From contig JAHQIY010000001.1 in the NCBI GenBank assembly GCA_019054805.1, forward strand, positions 372,001 through 436,000: 64,000 nucleotides of DNA, in the 5' to 3' direction. Shown here in pieces: positions 47,281-58,900 of this stretch; positions within the stretch are counted from its first letter, which is position 1; each line of letters opens with the position of its first letter. The notes beneath the pieces are model-generated. The model did no database searches. It was not told the DNA's origin and was given only the letters and a program-made list of their open reading frames with translations. Made by a program: the position numbers and the translations under genes. The stretch is from Brachionus manjavacas. Taxonomy: Eukaryota > Rotifera > Eurotatoria > Ploima > Brachionidae.

Positions 47281-47862
47281 TGGGTCTAGTCGGTTTGGTG
47301 AACCATAATTCACTTATTATCTGAAAAATTCTTGTTCTCAGGTTTTGTGAACAATTGGTTCACCCAAAATTAATTGAAATAACAAGAATTGTTCCACAAA
47401 TTCTCGAAACTGATATAAAAATTAGTTAATAATTATTTTATTATTAATTTGAAGGAGCTTTAGAAATAGCTTAGCATTTGCTCTGCTCTGGTTGACTTGG
47501 TATTACTCTTTCAACAATTTCAAATACCCAAATGCGCTCTCGACTTAAATCTTTGCCTTTCAGCATTAATAATAAAAATTAAAGAAAATTAAAATTAATT
47601 TTTCACCCTTTAAGTTTTTGACTTTGTGAGACAAAGATTCATCTATTTCGCAAAATTTACCTACTCCAACAAACTTTAAATAATCTATGTAATTATTTTT
47701 TCTATCTAATTTATTATCGTTACATTGGCTTTTTTCTAAATAGATGAAAAAATTTCAAAGGTGAAAAATTTTTATATTAGGTCAACTAATAGTTCATAAA
47801 ACCTGAGAACAGAATTGTTCCAGTAACAGGTGAACCATAGTTTACCTAAGCGACTAGACCCA
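47281..47862. mobile_element. GGTCTAGTCG-family MITE, long copy
   Basis: Starts TGGGTCTAGTCGGTTTGGTG and ends with the inverted CGACTAGACCCA. Beyond the first 12 bp the inverted repeats match imperfectly (GGTGAACCATAATTC / GGTGAACCATAGTTT words). No clear target duplication. A shorter copy is at 53166, and a remnant lies in intron 3 of the C2HC gene. Confidence 0.7.
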
Positions 47863-47894
47863 ACAATTTTTTTTTATCTTCTTATAAAATTTTG

Positions 47895-48686
47895 GGGTCA
47901 TGACGACTTTATGATCATTTTGATCACCAAATTTGTGATCAAAAAAGTATGAAAAACGGTCACAAAAAATTATCTTAACAAAAAATAAAAATTAATTTCA
48001 AAAATAGAATTTTCTGCATATAGTTTTGAATATACAAATAAGCAAAATTGAAAAAAAAGTTTTGATATTTAAGTTTTGAGATTATAATAAAGGTCCAGAA
48101 GTAGATCCATCTAAGTGAAGAAGAGTCAGTGGAAAAAAGTGAATCTGTTACGGAAGAGACTGGATCGTTAACTGTAAAAGAAGGTAATGTTTGTGATACT
48201 GAATCAAAGAGTGAATCGGATCAAGAGTTAATAGAAACATTAGGCCAAAAATTCCAAGAATTAAAATTTGACTCTGAAAAAGAAAAAGCAGATTTCTTTA
48301 AATCAACGGTGTTGGCTAAACAAGTTGTGAGTGAGGAAACAAAATTGGCTGTAAAAAAGTCTTTGTGTTAATTTTCAGACCCGAACCTTTGTCTATTATG
48401 TGGAGAGTTAATGAAGAACGACAAGGGTGTGAAACTTCATATTAGTAAAAAACACAAATTACTTAAACTTAAATAATTTTTTTATTTTATTTAATTATAT
48501 TGATTATTTACATACTGATCACAAAAAAATAAATTTGATCTCAAAAATTTTTTGATTTTGTTTTAATTTTTTTTTGACTACAAATTTGGTGATCAAAAAT
48601 TTTGTGATCAAAATGATCATAAAGTCGTCATGATACCACTGATCACATTTTTTGGTGATCAACTGATCACAAAGTCGTCATGACCC
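47895..48686 (+). mobile_element. TIR element with 8-bp target duplication encoding an acidic C2H2 protein, copy 1
   Basis: 792 bp bounded by GGGTCATGACGACTTT and its inverse, flanked by perfect AAATTTTG duplications (47887-47894, 48687-48694), as in hAT-like elements. Both ends carry arrays of the palindrome TGATCA (ATGATCATTTTGATCACC...), probably transposase-binding repeats. The interior encodes the acidic C2H2 frame at 48129-48473. Confidence 0.85.
48129..48473 (+). CDS. Acidic protein with C-terminal C2H2 finger in a TIR element, copy 1
   Basis: An 80-codon acidic frame (EESVEKSESVTEETGSLTVK ..., rich in E, S and K) ends at a TAA. It continues in the same frame with DPNLCLLCGELMKNDKGVKL then HISKKHKLLKLK, a C2H2 finger (CxxC, HxxxxH). 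Whether the TAA is a real stop, a removed micro-intron (GT...CAG around it is only 12 bp) or decay is unclear. The copy at 53763 carries the same stop. The protein is not recognisable as a transposase; it might be a truncated DNA-binding subunit. Confidence 0.45.
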
Positions 48687-48866
48687 AAATTTTGCCTTTA
48701 AGTGATTATTTATTTTCGTTTGGTGCATTTTAACAAATACTTAATTTATGAAAAATGGATAAATAATTTCATATATTTTTATCAGAAAAAATTTATTTTC
48801 TTATAAAAAGAAAAAAAATTAACATAATTAATTTCAAAAAAATTCGACCAAACTTCACGTTAATCT

Positions 48867-50257
48867 ATGACCAAGGGCAACCGAGGTGTCCATAAAAAAC
48901 AAACAAAAAAAACATTGAATAGTCAAATTAATAATATCCCCAGTGAAACGATAGCCAACATTAAACGACACGTAGACGCAGAACTTTATAAATTTACATC
49001 GATCGAACCATCAGCAAAAAAAAAAAAAGAACGGCGGCAAATCGAAATCAAACCAAATCCAAGCACAAAAAAACAACAGATTCCGAACAACCAATTCAAA
49101 ACTCGAACGAAAGTTCGACAACTTTCGAAGACGAAGAAATAATCGAAACAAGCATGAACGAGAACAATACCTCCGAAATGGGTGAAGACTTCGAATTTAG
49201 AGGTGAAACTGTCTTTAGATTTGAGGGTAAAAACCTGCTAAATTATACAAATCCAATCAAATTACAAGAAGAAATCGACAAATACATAAACCACTTTGAT
49301 CCAAAAATAGACAGAGCCTTCATCAATAGCAAAAATAACCAATTATATATAGTTACAAGTGACCTACAAACAATATTACACCTAGAAAAACATACATGGG
49401 ACAATGAAGCATTTGGTACAGGCATCAATACGGTTAAACCAAAAGACAAAGTTTTTCATTGCAGTCAGAGGAGTTCCAACATCAGTAGACATCAAAGATG
49501 AAAAGACAATACAAAAAATAAAAAACAAATATGAGCCAATTTCCGAGTTTTATAGAATTATCAAAAAAGTGAAAACAAGGAGCTTAACCTTTTGAAAATA
49601 AAGGTAACAGATGAACGATGCAACAATCATATTTTAACTCACGGACTTCAAATTGGTTATGTCAACTACAAGGCAGAACCTTGGAAAAACCAACCTCGAC
49701 CGTTACAATGTCGAAAATGCAACAAATTTGGACACAACACAAACGATTGCCAAGAAAAAGCATATACTTGTCCACTTTGTTCTCAAAACCACCAGTTAGA
49801 AAACTGCCCAAACCGGAACACACAAAAGAAAATAAAATGCTCAAATTGTCAAGGTACACATCCGGCATTTAGTAAAAGCTGCAAAATAATGATAAATGAG
49901 ACAAATAAAATAAGTAAAAAAAGCCAAAATCAAGAGACAAACGCTAAAATTGGACAAAATCAAACAAATATTCAGCAAAGATCAAACCAAAATCCTGAAA
50001 AAAACACATATGCAGCCCAAGCTACTAAGCCTTCAACACATCAAAATCGTCCTCAAAAATCGAACCAGACACCAAACCAGCATAGCACCCATACAAACGA
50101 ACAAGCCAACACAACCGAAAATAACTACAAAACTATCATTACCCGAATTATAGCTAATCTATCTACACTAATAACCCTTGATTCAATAGACACGTCGAGT
50201 CTAGATCAAATAAATAAAGCGATCGAGAATCTATTATTCCGGATTCAAAATGAATAA
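48867..50257 (+). CDS. LINE C ORF1 (gag-like, three CCHC knuckles), frameshifted
   Basis: Three consecutive pieces: a basic N-terminus (48867-49142), a middle RRM-like/coiled part (49154-49501) and a C-terminal nucleocapsid-like part (49592-50257). The last has zinc knuckles CRKCNKFGHNTNDC, CPLCSQNHQLENC and CSNCQGTHPAFSKSC, typical of Jockey/I ORF1. A Q/N/T-rich tail follows. At least two frameshifts separate the pieces, so this copy's ORF1 is not intact. The protein would bind LINE RNA. Confidence 0.75.
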
Positions 50258-52888
50258 GCTTAAAATTGCTCACTTAAATTGTCGTTCATTTTCAAACAAA
50301 TTTCCACAAATATTCGAATTCATAAACAAGGAAGGAGTCGACGTCCTTTCACTCAATGAAACGTATCTATCAAACAAACATAGTAATCACAACTTCATTA
50401 ACAATCATCGTATTATTCGTTGCGACAGAACCCACTCAAAAGGCGGTGGAGTCGCCATAATAATAAAAAACAATTTGAAATTCAAATTACTCAAACTTTC
50501 ATCAACAGAACAACATGAGCTTATAGCAATCGAAATATTCGACAAATCAAATAAAATAGTATTTTTATCGATTTATATTCATCCGAACAGTAAAACAAAC
50601 TTCGAGTTTTTAACAAAAATAATAAAACAAAAAAAATTAATCATAACCGGTGATTTCAACGCTTTAAGTTCAGATTGGTTTTGTAATAGTATGAATAAAA
50701 GAGGCGAAATTTTAAACAATTTATTGAATCAAAATAAAATTTGCGTAATAAATAACGACACACCAACATTTCGAAAAAGCACAAATGTTCTCGATCTTGC
50801 ACTTTGCTCAAATGACTTGGCTAACAATATCAAAAGTTTTAAAGTTCATACAAATTTTACAGTGTCAGACCACTTTCCAATTAGCTTCGAAATTCAAACC
50901 GAATTGACAAGAACAAAAATCAAAATAATCGATTGGGATTGTTTTAAAGAGATCATAAAAAATATACAACCTATTATCGATCCGATCGAAACTATTGAAC
51001 AATTGGAACAAAGAATTGAAGATTTTACAGAGACAATTAAAAAAGCGCTTGAAAATTCGACAACGGAAAAAACAGCTCAAAACCAGCAAATAAAATTACC
51101 AGGTACTTTATTGTTTATTATAAAGCTCAAAAAAGACTTCTTAGAAAACACTCAAAATTTCGTGATTCACAAATCAAAAATCTTGCAAATAGTTTGGATA
51201 ATAAAGTAAAAAGAACAATAGACTCACTAAATAATCATAAATGGAATTCGATATTCGAAAACATTACAATTACAAATCCGAGTGAGCGCAAATTTTGGCA
51301 AGCGATAAATACAAACAACAAAATTGAAACAAAATTTTTGCCTAACTCAGATAAAACAAACAATGAAAAAGTTGAAATACTAGCCGAACACCTCCAAAAA
51401 GTTTTTTCAAATTCACGTTCCGAAAATAAAAAAACAAACAACTTTTTCAAATATTACAAATCAATCAAATTCAACCAACCGATTAGCTTGTCCGAATTGT
51501 TAAATTCAATCAACCAAACAACAACCAAAAACTCATCAGGATATGACAAAATCAGCACTAAAACAATTAAAAATCTTAATCAAACGTGCTTAAACAATAT
51601 TTTAAAAATATTCAACGCCTCATTCAGTTTAGCACACGTACCAAGTATGTGGAAAAACGCCAAAGTAATCATGATTCATAAAAGCTCCCATGATCCAAAT
51701 GAACCAGCCTCTTTCAGACCAATATCCTTGCTGAGCTGCCTTGGGAAAATTCTAGAAAGAATATTAAACGAACGTTTAACGAATTGGGCTGAAAAAAGAA
51801 AAATATTAATAAACGAGCAATCGGGATTCCGGAGAAATCGATCTACTCAAGATGTGTTATTCAAAATAATCGAGCCAACTATTCGGAATTTAAAAAATAA
51901 AAACAAGACTGGGCTCGTTCTATTCGACTTTGAAAAGGCGTTCGATACGATTCCTCATGCAAATATACTTCAAAAACTCCACAAATATAGATGCCCCGTA
52001 ATGATTGGTAAATGGATAAGATCGTACTTGGATGGTAGAACATTTCAAATTCACGATGAAATCGACTCATCTTTAAAACCTATTAAAGCAGGCATACCTC
52101 AAGGTGGCTGCTTGAGCGCTCTTCTATTTGCAATCTTCATAAACGACATAAAAAAAGAGCTGAAAAAAATTGGAGTTAAATTCGCCCTTTTTGCTGATGA
52201 TATTTCAGTTTGGTTTTCTGCGAAAAGTCTCAAAAAAATCAACAAGCTATTACAAAAAGCAATCGATAAGATCAATAAATACGCACAAAAATGGGGTCTA
52301 AAATTAAACACTCAAAAGACAAAATACATGCTAATCGCAAACAATTACAACCGACCATCATATGAACTCTCGTCGAATTTAAGCTTGGAAATTAATAACA
52401 CAAAAATAGACAAGGTAAAACAAGCAAAACTACTAGGTATCAACCTTGATGCCGGTCTAACATTCGAGTCTCATTTCAACGAAATTATCAACAAATGCAG
52501 TAGTAAGCTAAATTTACTTAAAATATTAAGTTCCAAACACTATGGTCTCAAAACAAGGACACTACTAACAGTGTACAAGCTTACAATACTTTCAATTATT
52601 CAATACAGTATGTTACCATTTCATATTATCCGCAAAAAAATTAAAAAAAAGCTTCAAATTATTCAAAATAAAGCGCTCAAAATAATATTCACAATTAATC
52701 GAAACACAAGTAACAACATATTGCACGCAATCGCAAATATAGACACAATCGAACAAAGACTTAAAGCTTTATCAATCAATTATTTAACTCGTTCAACTGT
52801 CATTGACGAAGAAATCAAAGAAATTATTGAGTCATACAACAACGCCACAAATAAACCAACGAAATCAATACTAAAGATTTTGAATTAA
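50250..52888 (+). CDS. LINE C ORF2 (APE endonuclease + reverse transcriptase), one frameshift
   Basis: The N-terminal part (50250-51100) is an AP-type endonuclease: HLNCRSFSNK, SLNETYL, ITGDFNALSSDW and VSDHFPISFE. The reverse transcriptase (51194-52888, 564 residues) has SGYDKISTKTIKN, ASFRPISLLSCLGKILERIL, EQSGFRRNRSTQD, LFDFEKAFDTIPH, AGIPQGGCLSALLFAIF and the catalytic FADDIS. A single frameshift at about 51100 separates the two. Otherwise no break was seen, so the copy was active recently. No RNase H domain was noted. Confidence 0.85.
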
Positions 52889-53165
52889 AAACAAACAAAA
52901 AAAACAATTTTCATTTTCATAATTTTAAAATTATCTAACATTTAATTTTTCTATTTTTTGTAAATAAGACATCAAAAAAATTTTTTATAGCGCTTAATTT
53001 GCTGAAAGGGGAGCGTGCAATCTCCAAGCAGCTGGCCTTAATTGGCTATTTGTACAATAAATAAATAAATAAATAAATATAAAAAAAAGATAAAATGAAA
53101 AAAAAAAAAAAAGATAAATAATTCATTCAGATTAAGTTAAGTTTATATTCGATCGTTGAAAAACT

Positions 53166-53497
53166 GGGTCTAGTCGGTTTGGTGAACCATAATTCACTTA
53201 TTATCTGAAAAATTCTTGTTCTCAGGTTTTGTGAACAATTGGTTCACCCAAAATTAATTGAAATAACAAGAATTGTTCCACAAATTCTCGAAACTGATAT
53301 AAAAATTAGTTAATAATTATTTTATTATTAATTTGAAGGAGCTTTAGAAATAGCTTAGCATTTGCTCTGCTCTGGTTGACTTGGTATTGGTATAGGTGAA
53401 AAATTTTTATATTAGGTCAACTAATAGTTCATAAAACCTGAGAACAGAATTGTTCCAGTAACAGGTGAACCATAGTTTACCTAAGCGACTAGACCCA
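53166..53497. mobile_element. GGTCTAGTCG-family MITE, short copy
   Basis: Same ends as 47281-47862 but 332 bp, lacking the central part. It lies inside the right direct-repeat block. Confidence 0.7.
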
Positions 53498-53529
53498 ACA
53501 ATTTTTTTTTATCTTCTTATAAAATTTTG

Positions 53530-54320
53530 GGGTCATGACGACTTTATGATCATTTTGATCACCAAATTTGTGATCAAAAAAGTATGAAAAACGGTCACAA
53601 AAAATTATCTTAACAAAAAATAAAAATTAATTTCAAAAATAGAATTTTCTGCATATAGTTTTGAATATACAAATAAGCAAATTGAAAAAAAAGTTTTTAT
53701 ATTTAAGTTTTGAGATTATAATAAAGGTCCAGAAGTAGATCCATCTAAGTGAAGAAGAGTCAGTGGAAAAAAGTGAATCTGTTACGGAAGAGACTGGATC
53801 GTTAACTGTAAAAGAAGGTAATGTTTGTGATACTGAATCAAAGAGTGAATCGGATCAAGAGTTAATAGAAACATTAGGCCAAAAATTCCAAGAATTAAAA
53901 TTTGACTCTGAAAAAGAAAAAGCAGATTTCTTTAAATCAACGGTGTTGGCTAAACAAGTTGTGAGTGAGGAAACAAAATTGGCTGTAAAAAAGTCTTTGT
54001 GTTAATTTTCAGACCCGAACCTTTGTCTATTATGTGGAGAGTTAATGAAGAACGACAAGGGTGTGAAACTTCATATTAGTAAAAAACACAAATTACTTAA
54101 ACTTAAATAATTTTTTTATTTTATTTAATTATATTGATTATTTACATACTGATCACAAAAAAATAAATTTGATCTCAAAAATTTTTTGATTTTGTTTTAA
54201 TTTTTTTTTGACTACAAATTTGGTGATCAAAAATTTTGTGATCAAAATGATCATAAAGTCGTCATGATACCACTGATCACATTTTTTGGTGATCAACTGA
54301 TCACAAAGTCGTCATGACCC
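53530..54320 (+). mobile_element. TIR element encoding an acidic C2H2 protein, copy 2
   Basis: 791 bp, nearly identical to 47895-48686, with the same AAATTTTG on both sides (53522-53529, 54321-54328). As it sits inside a duplicated block, it was copied with its flanks and does not represent a second transposition. Confidence 0.85.
53763..54107 (+). CDS. Acidic protein with C-terminal C2H2 finger, copy 2
   Basis: Same sequence as 48129-48473, including the TAA before the finger segment. See that entry for composition and doubts. Confidence 0.45.
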
Positions 54321-54392
54321 AAATTTTGCCTTTAAGTGATTATTTATTTTCGTTTGGTGCATTTTAACAAATACTTAATTTATGAAAAATGG

Positions 54393-55104
54393 AAACAGAG
54401 CGTAGTAAGTTTTTAAAATACAAATATTATCTTCTTACAAATCCAAAGTCAAAATTTATAAAAAAACTTTTTTGGGGCAAAAAGGTGAAATTTCGGCTAA
54501 CAGGTGTGTTTTCTGTATTTCTCTTTTCTCCTAAAAATTTGATATAAGAATATCGATTGATAGTAAGCTTGGATAGAACTTACTATCAATCGCCCTTCAA
54601 AATATTAATTGAAAAATTCTATTTATTTTTAAATTAAACTTGGTAATAATAAACCAATTTGAAACGAAACATAAAAAAAACAAAAAGACCCTGATAATAA
54701 GTGTGTAAATTTTAACTTTGCCTTTTCATCCATGATTTTAGCAAGGGTCCAAAAATGACTCGTTATTTTAAATTTAATTAAGAATCCTAAAAATAGATCC
54801 CTTGATACAAAAGCTACTAATTAATCTCTGTTAAAAATATTCATTTTTTTTCTTCTTTTATTTACAAAATACTCTGTTCGCGCGTGGAAAAAAAAACTCC
54901 AAAGTTTTAATTATTAAAAAATTTTAATCAAGATAATGAATAATTCTTGAAGAGTATAAAAAAATAATGTTTTCTGAATAGCTGATAAAAAGAAAAATAA
55001 TTTTGTCATAATTCTTACTTTCTATACATCATATAATAAAAATTTTTTGAAAATTCAATATAATTTAAAATAAAATAATATCTTTTTCAATAGAAATATT
55101 ACAT
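54393..55104. other. Intergenic with a perfect hairpin
   Basis: Upstream of MRPL58. CGATTGATAGTAAG (54554-54567) and its exact complement (54579-54592) form a 14-bp stem with an 11-nt loop. Nothing else recognised. Confidence 0.5.
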
Positions 55105-55904
55105 ATGTTCTCATTAGCGATTCGTTTGTCCAGTCTGAACCGCACTTTGGTTCAAATAACCCAAAACGGCTACAAAAGCTCAATTAGCCTGGACAAACTT
55201 TATCCAAAATCAAACTTGGATACTTTGGCTAAACCAGACCTCAAGTTTGAATCAAACGAAAGCTTTTCAGGATACATCCCTATAGGTTCTCATTTGACCA
55301 TTAACTTTTGATTAAATAAACATTTTTTATTAGAAAAGCTAAAAATTACTCAAAAAACCAGCTCTAAACCTGGCGGACAGCATGTTAACAAAAGTAAACT
55401 GCGCTAATTTAATTATTTTCCTAATTCTTTCTAATTTTTAGTCCAGACAGGAGTTGAAATTCGATTTCATGTAGACTCATCAAATTGGATACCTGAATGG
55501 ATCCGTGAAAAACTAAAAATAAATGTAGAATTTCATTTTTTTTATTGTTTTAAAAACAATGCTAATTATTAACTAGCAAATAAATCGAATCAATAAAGAA
55601 GGATATTTAATAGTTAGATCGGAGAAGACTCGAAAAATGCTTTTAAATCAAGCAGATTGTATGGAGCAGATTAGGTCCATGATTTATCAAGCTAGCTACA
55701 AGCCAAAAGGGTTAAGCGAAGACGAAAAATTAAAAATTCAAATTGAGTAATTAAGAAAAAAATAATTTTATTTTGTTTTTTAATTTTTTTTTTAGCAAAA
55801 AAATTGCAGATGGTCGTCGTTTGGTCGACAAACGAAGCCGCAGTGAGAAAAAGAGCCATCGTAAACATCCAATTTATGACAGTATCAGTGATTATTATAA
55901 TTAA
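55105..55904 (+). CDS. MRPL58: Mitochondrial ribosome-rescue factor / ribosomal protein mL62 (ICT1)
   Basis: Five exons: 55105-55285, 55334-55393, 55442-55524, 55577-55746, 55796-55904, giving 200 residues. The phases agree and introns are 48-52 bp. An N-terminal basic stretch looks like a mitochondrial targeting signal. The catalytic GGQ (74-76, in SSKPGGQHVNK) marks a class-I release-factor domain; VEIRFHVDSSNWIPEWIREK and LNQADCMEQIRSMIYQASYK match ICT1. The lysine/arginine-rich C-terminal tail (GRRLVDKRSRSEKKSHRKHP) inserts into the mRNA channel in homologues. It hydrolyses peptidyl-tRNA on stalled mitoribosomes. Intact. Confidence 0.93.
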
Positions 55905-55986
55905 AAAAAGAATAAAAAATTTTTTTCAAATTTGTCATGGATATTTTAAAATAATTTAAACAAAATTTCCGCTCATATTTTTTAAA

Positions 55987-58900
55987 ATGAAGCCGAAAAA
56001 ACAAAATTTAAAAAAAAAGTATTTTTCTGATTTTCTAAATTCTACTCTAGTTAATTTGTATCATTAAAGACTAAAAGTTAAAAAGAATGACAAAATTTTA
56101 GTTGAATCAGAATCTACAGAAGTAAAAGAGGCTGACGAAGTTTTTAATTTGCAAACTGAAGAAAGTGTTCAAGTCGAAGATAAGTTTGATAGACCGATAA
56201 TTGATTACAGCGTTTTTAGTGATAAAAATACACTTTATAGGCCTAAAAGGAATGATAAAGTTAGCAGTACAGAATTTGAAATTTTAGAAAACAAAAGCTT
56301 TGGACTTACTCTATTAAAAAGTGCTTATTTGACTAAGTCTGATCTAGATGATAAATTAAGAGAATTAATTGACAAAATTGAGGATGAACTTTGGATAAAT
56401 CCGAGTGACTTGGTCAAAAACAAATCAAATAATTTCTCGTTCACTTCTTTATCTGATGTTACCTCAAAAAGCTCTTCAAAATTTAAAGTAACTAAATTTC
56501 ATTTTTCTTCTAAAATATTACCATGACTGAAGAAAAATATTTGAATTAATTTTAATTGACAAAAACAACTTTAGTCACATTTTCTGGGTTAATCTTATTG
56601 CCCAGAAAATGTCCCAAATGATGCAACTAGTGCTGTAAAATAAATGTTCTGAAGGGACTGAGGTTGCTGGGGTGCAAGATATCTGTTTTTTTAGCTTCAT
56701 ATTTAAAAGGGTATCCTATTCTTGTTAAGGGTGTGCCTAATCACCGCACATGAAAAAATTTTACGCACATTCCGAAAATTCCGATAACAGACATTTACTG
56801 AACAACGCATCAAAAACATGCTACCGCACATTTTTGAAATAATTTCAACGCACATGTACTAACATTATAAAAAAATTTTCAACGCACATTTGAAAAAAAA
56901 TCGGTTCATTTAAAATTTATAAAAATGAATTTAAGGACTTAAGTAGCTAAAAGCTTTTCTGGCAAAAGAAAATATAACAAAACCAAAAAGCCAAAATAAA
57001 AAAGAGGGAACCAAATGAGTCCCTCAATGATATTACAAAATTTCAAAGAATCATTATTTTTAGAAACTTCTAAACTGTAGCCATATAATTCCTATCTGAA
57101 AATTTTTAATTAAAAAATAATTTTTAATTGATTTTAGTTTAATTTTTTTGAGAATAAAAATTTTTCAAAAAAAGAAAGGATACGGGGCAATTAAATAACT
57201 CAGCATTTTCATTCATATTTTTTATGGCATATTCCTATGGAACTCAATGCGCTGATTTAGAATATATGCGAAATTTTGCTAATTAATTTTTTATGTTTTA
57301 AGACCACTCAAAGTTTTAAACTATTATAGAGGGTCGAATTTTTGTTTTGGGATAGCAAGGTTGCTACAAAAAGTTTTTTTTTCTGAAAAAATGTTCCAAG
57401 CATAAAATTCTCCCAGGATTTATCGCTATCTTTTTTTATCACTTTTCATTTTTGTCAAAAAATTAAGAAAAATCCAAAAAAATATTTTTTCTCTTCCAGA
57501 GCGTCAGGGTCGATAAGAGGTTTAGACAAAAAATTTTCTGAGACACATCATTTTACTTTATTTTAGGCCACTAATAGAATATTTAAAAAGCTAAGATTTG
57601 AAAACTTGACTTCCTTCGCTTTTTAAGAAACAAGAAACTGTTAAATCGGCAATAACTTTTTTTAATGCTAAAATTAAATGAAATATGTCTAAGATGATGG
57701 AAATATTATTTTTTAGTCCAAAGTATTAATCTGCGTATATGAAAACTCAATAAAAAAACTTTTTATGATTGTTTTTTATATATTTATTTGACTGAATACC
57801 TTATTTTTCTAGCAAAGAATATTCAAAATAGCTAAATGTTAGTGCTTAATATCAAAATGTTAGTCTAAAATAATACCAAATAATTAAATAAATAATAAAT
57901 TTATTTAGTAGTAGTAGTAGTAGTAGTAGTTTAAAACTGCAGCGTGATGCATCACGCGGGGCGCGTCAGCTATGCGACTGACGCTCTGTGGCAGTTACCA
58001 ATGTTTTTGTCTAAGTTGATCTTGAAAGTCTTGACATTAAGCGATTCTATGACTTCGTTTGGGAGTGCATTCCAAGTGTTTGCAATTCTGTTGTTGAGGA
58101 ATTCGTGTCTCTGATTGCAGCATCTCACTATTTCGCGTTTAAAGTGCCCTCTATGACCACCTCTAGGTTCTCCGCATTTAGGATTTTCGTGCCAGTTGAT
58201 TTCTTTTAGACATTTTTCGATTTGTACTTTTGAATTAGATCGCCGCGTATTCTTCTGATGAATAATGATGATAAGCCTAATCTGTTGCATCTTATTTCAT
58301 ACGGAAGATGTCTTAACTCGTGAGAGACTTTGGTGGCTCTGTGTTGAACTTTTTCGAGTGTGTTTATGTCTTTTTTTGTATAAGGTGACCAGGCCGAGAC
58401 GGCGAATTCAATTTGAGGTCTCACGTAAGACGTATAAAGTTTTTTCCAGAGTTTAGCATCTCTGAATGTCCTTTTTAGGAGACCTAATAAACTATTTGCA
58501 TTTGAAGCTGCTTTGTTTATTTGAGCGCTAGGCTTAAGGTCGTTAGAGATTAGTACTCCGTATTAGTATTAGTAGATTAGTTTAAATAATTAAATCTGAT
58601 TGATTCCTTAAGCAGATTTATCAAACCAAAAGGGTTAAGCGAAGACGAAAATCAAAAATTCAAATTGAGTAAATAAAAAAAAATATTTTATAATTTTTTC
58701 TAGCAAAAAAATTGAATAATTTACTTGATTTGAATTTTAAAAACATAAAATAATTTAAAATATGACTTATAAATGTGCTGTTTGTTCCACTCGATCTAAT
58801 AATTTCTGTGGTTCTTTATCGAATACCTTAACAAAATCCCTCTACACAATATTTTTAAAAAAATATAAACTATCAATTTCAAAATCAAAAGACTAATAAA

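Larger units (their letters stand above)
47194..48752. repeat. Direct-repeat block, left copy, flanking LINE C
   Basis: Matches 53085-54392 at near identity, except for about 250-280 bp (roughly 47490-47765) missing from the right copy. It contains a GGTCTAGTCG MITE (47281-47862) and the C2H2-encoding TIR element (47895-48686). The match ends exactly where LINE-associated sequence starts. Confidence 0.9.
48753..53084 (+). mobile_element. LINE C, Jockey-type, nearly full length
   Basis: About 4.3 kb: a 5' leader, ORF1 (48867-50257), ORF2 (50250-52888), a 3' tail and an (AAAT)n-type run (about 53057-53080). ORF1 and ORF2 overlap by a few bases. The 3' UTR contains a compact GC-richer segment (GGGGAGCGTGCAATCTCC) before TTGTACAATAAATAAATA. 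It is clearly the youngest LINE in the window. It is flanked by the 1.3-1.6-kb direct repeats 47194-48752 and 53085-54392. Confidence 0.88.
53085..54392. repeat. Direct-repeat block, right copy, flanking LINE C
   Basis: Second copy of the block described at 47194, in the same orientation and directly abutting the LINE tail. It is shorter by an internal deletion. Unique sequence resumes after TATGAAAAATGG at about 54392. Confidence 0.9.

Noticed and set aside
49243-49449. Antisense frames within LINE C (also 49662-49868, 50865-51089, 52099-52311)
   Set aside because: Shadows of the LINE coding strand.
48129-54107. Two independent genes for the acidic C2H2 protein
   Set aside because: They lie in duplicated blocks with identical transposon borders, so they are copies of one element-borne frame rather than host genes.
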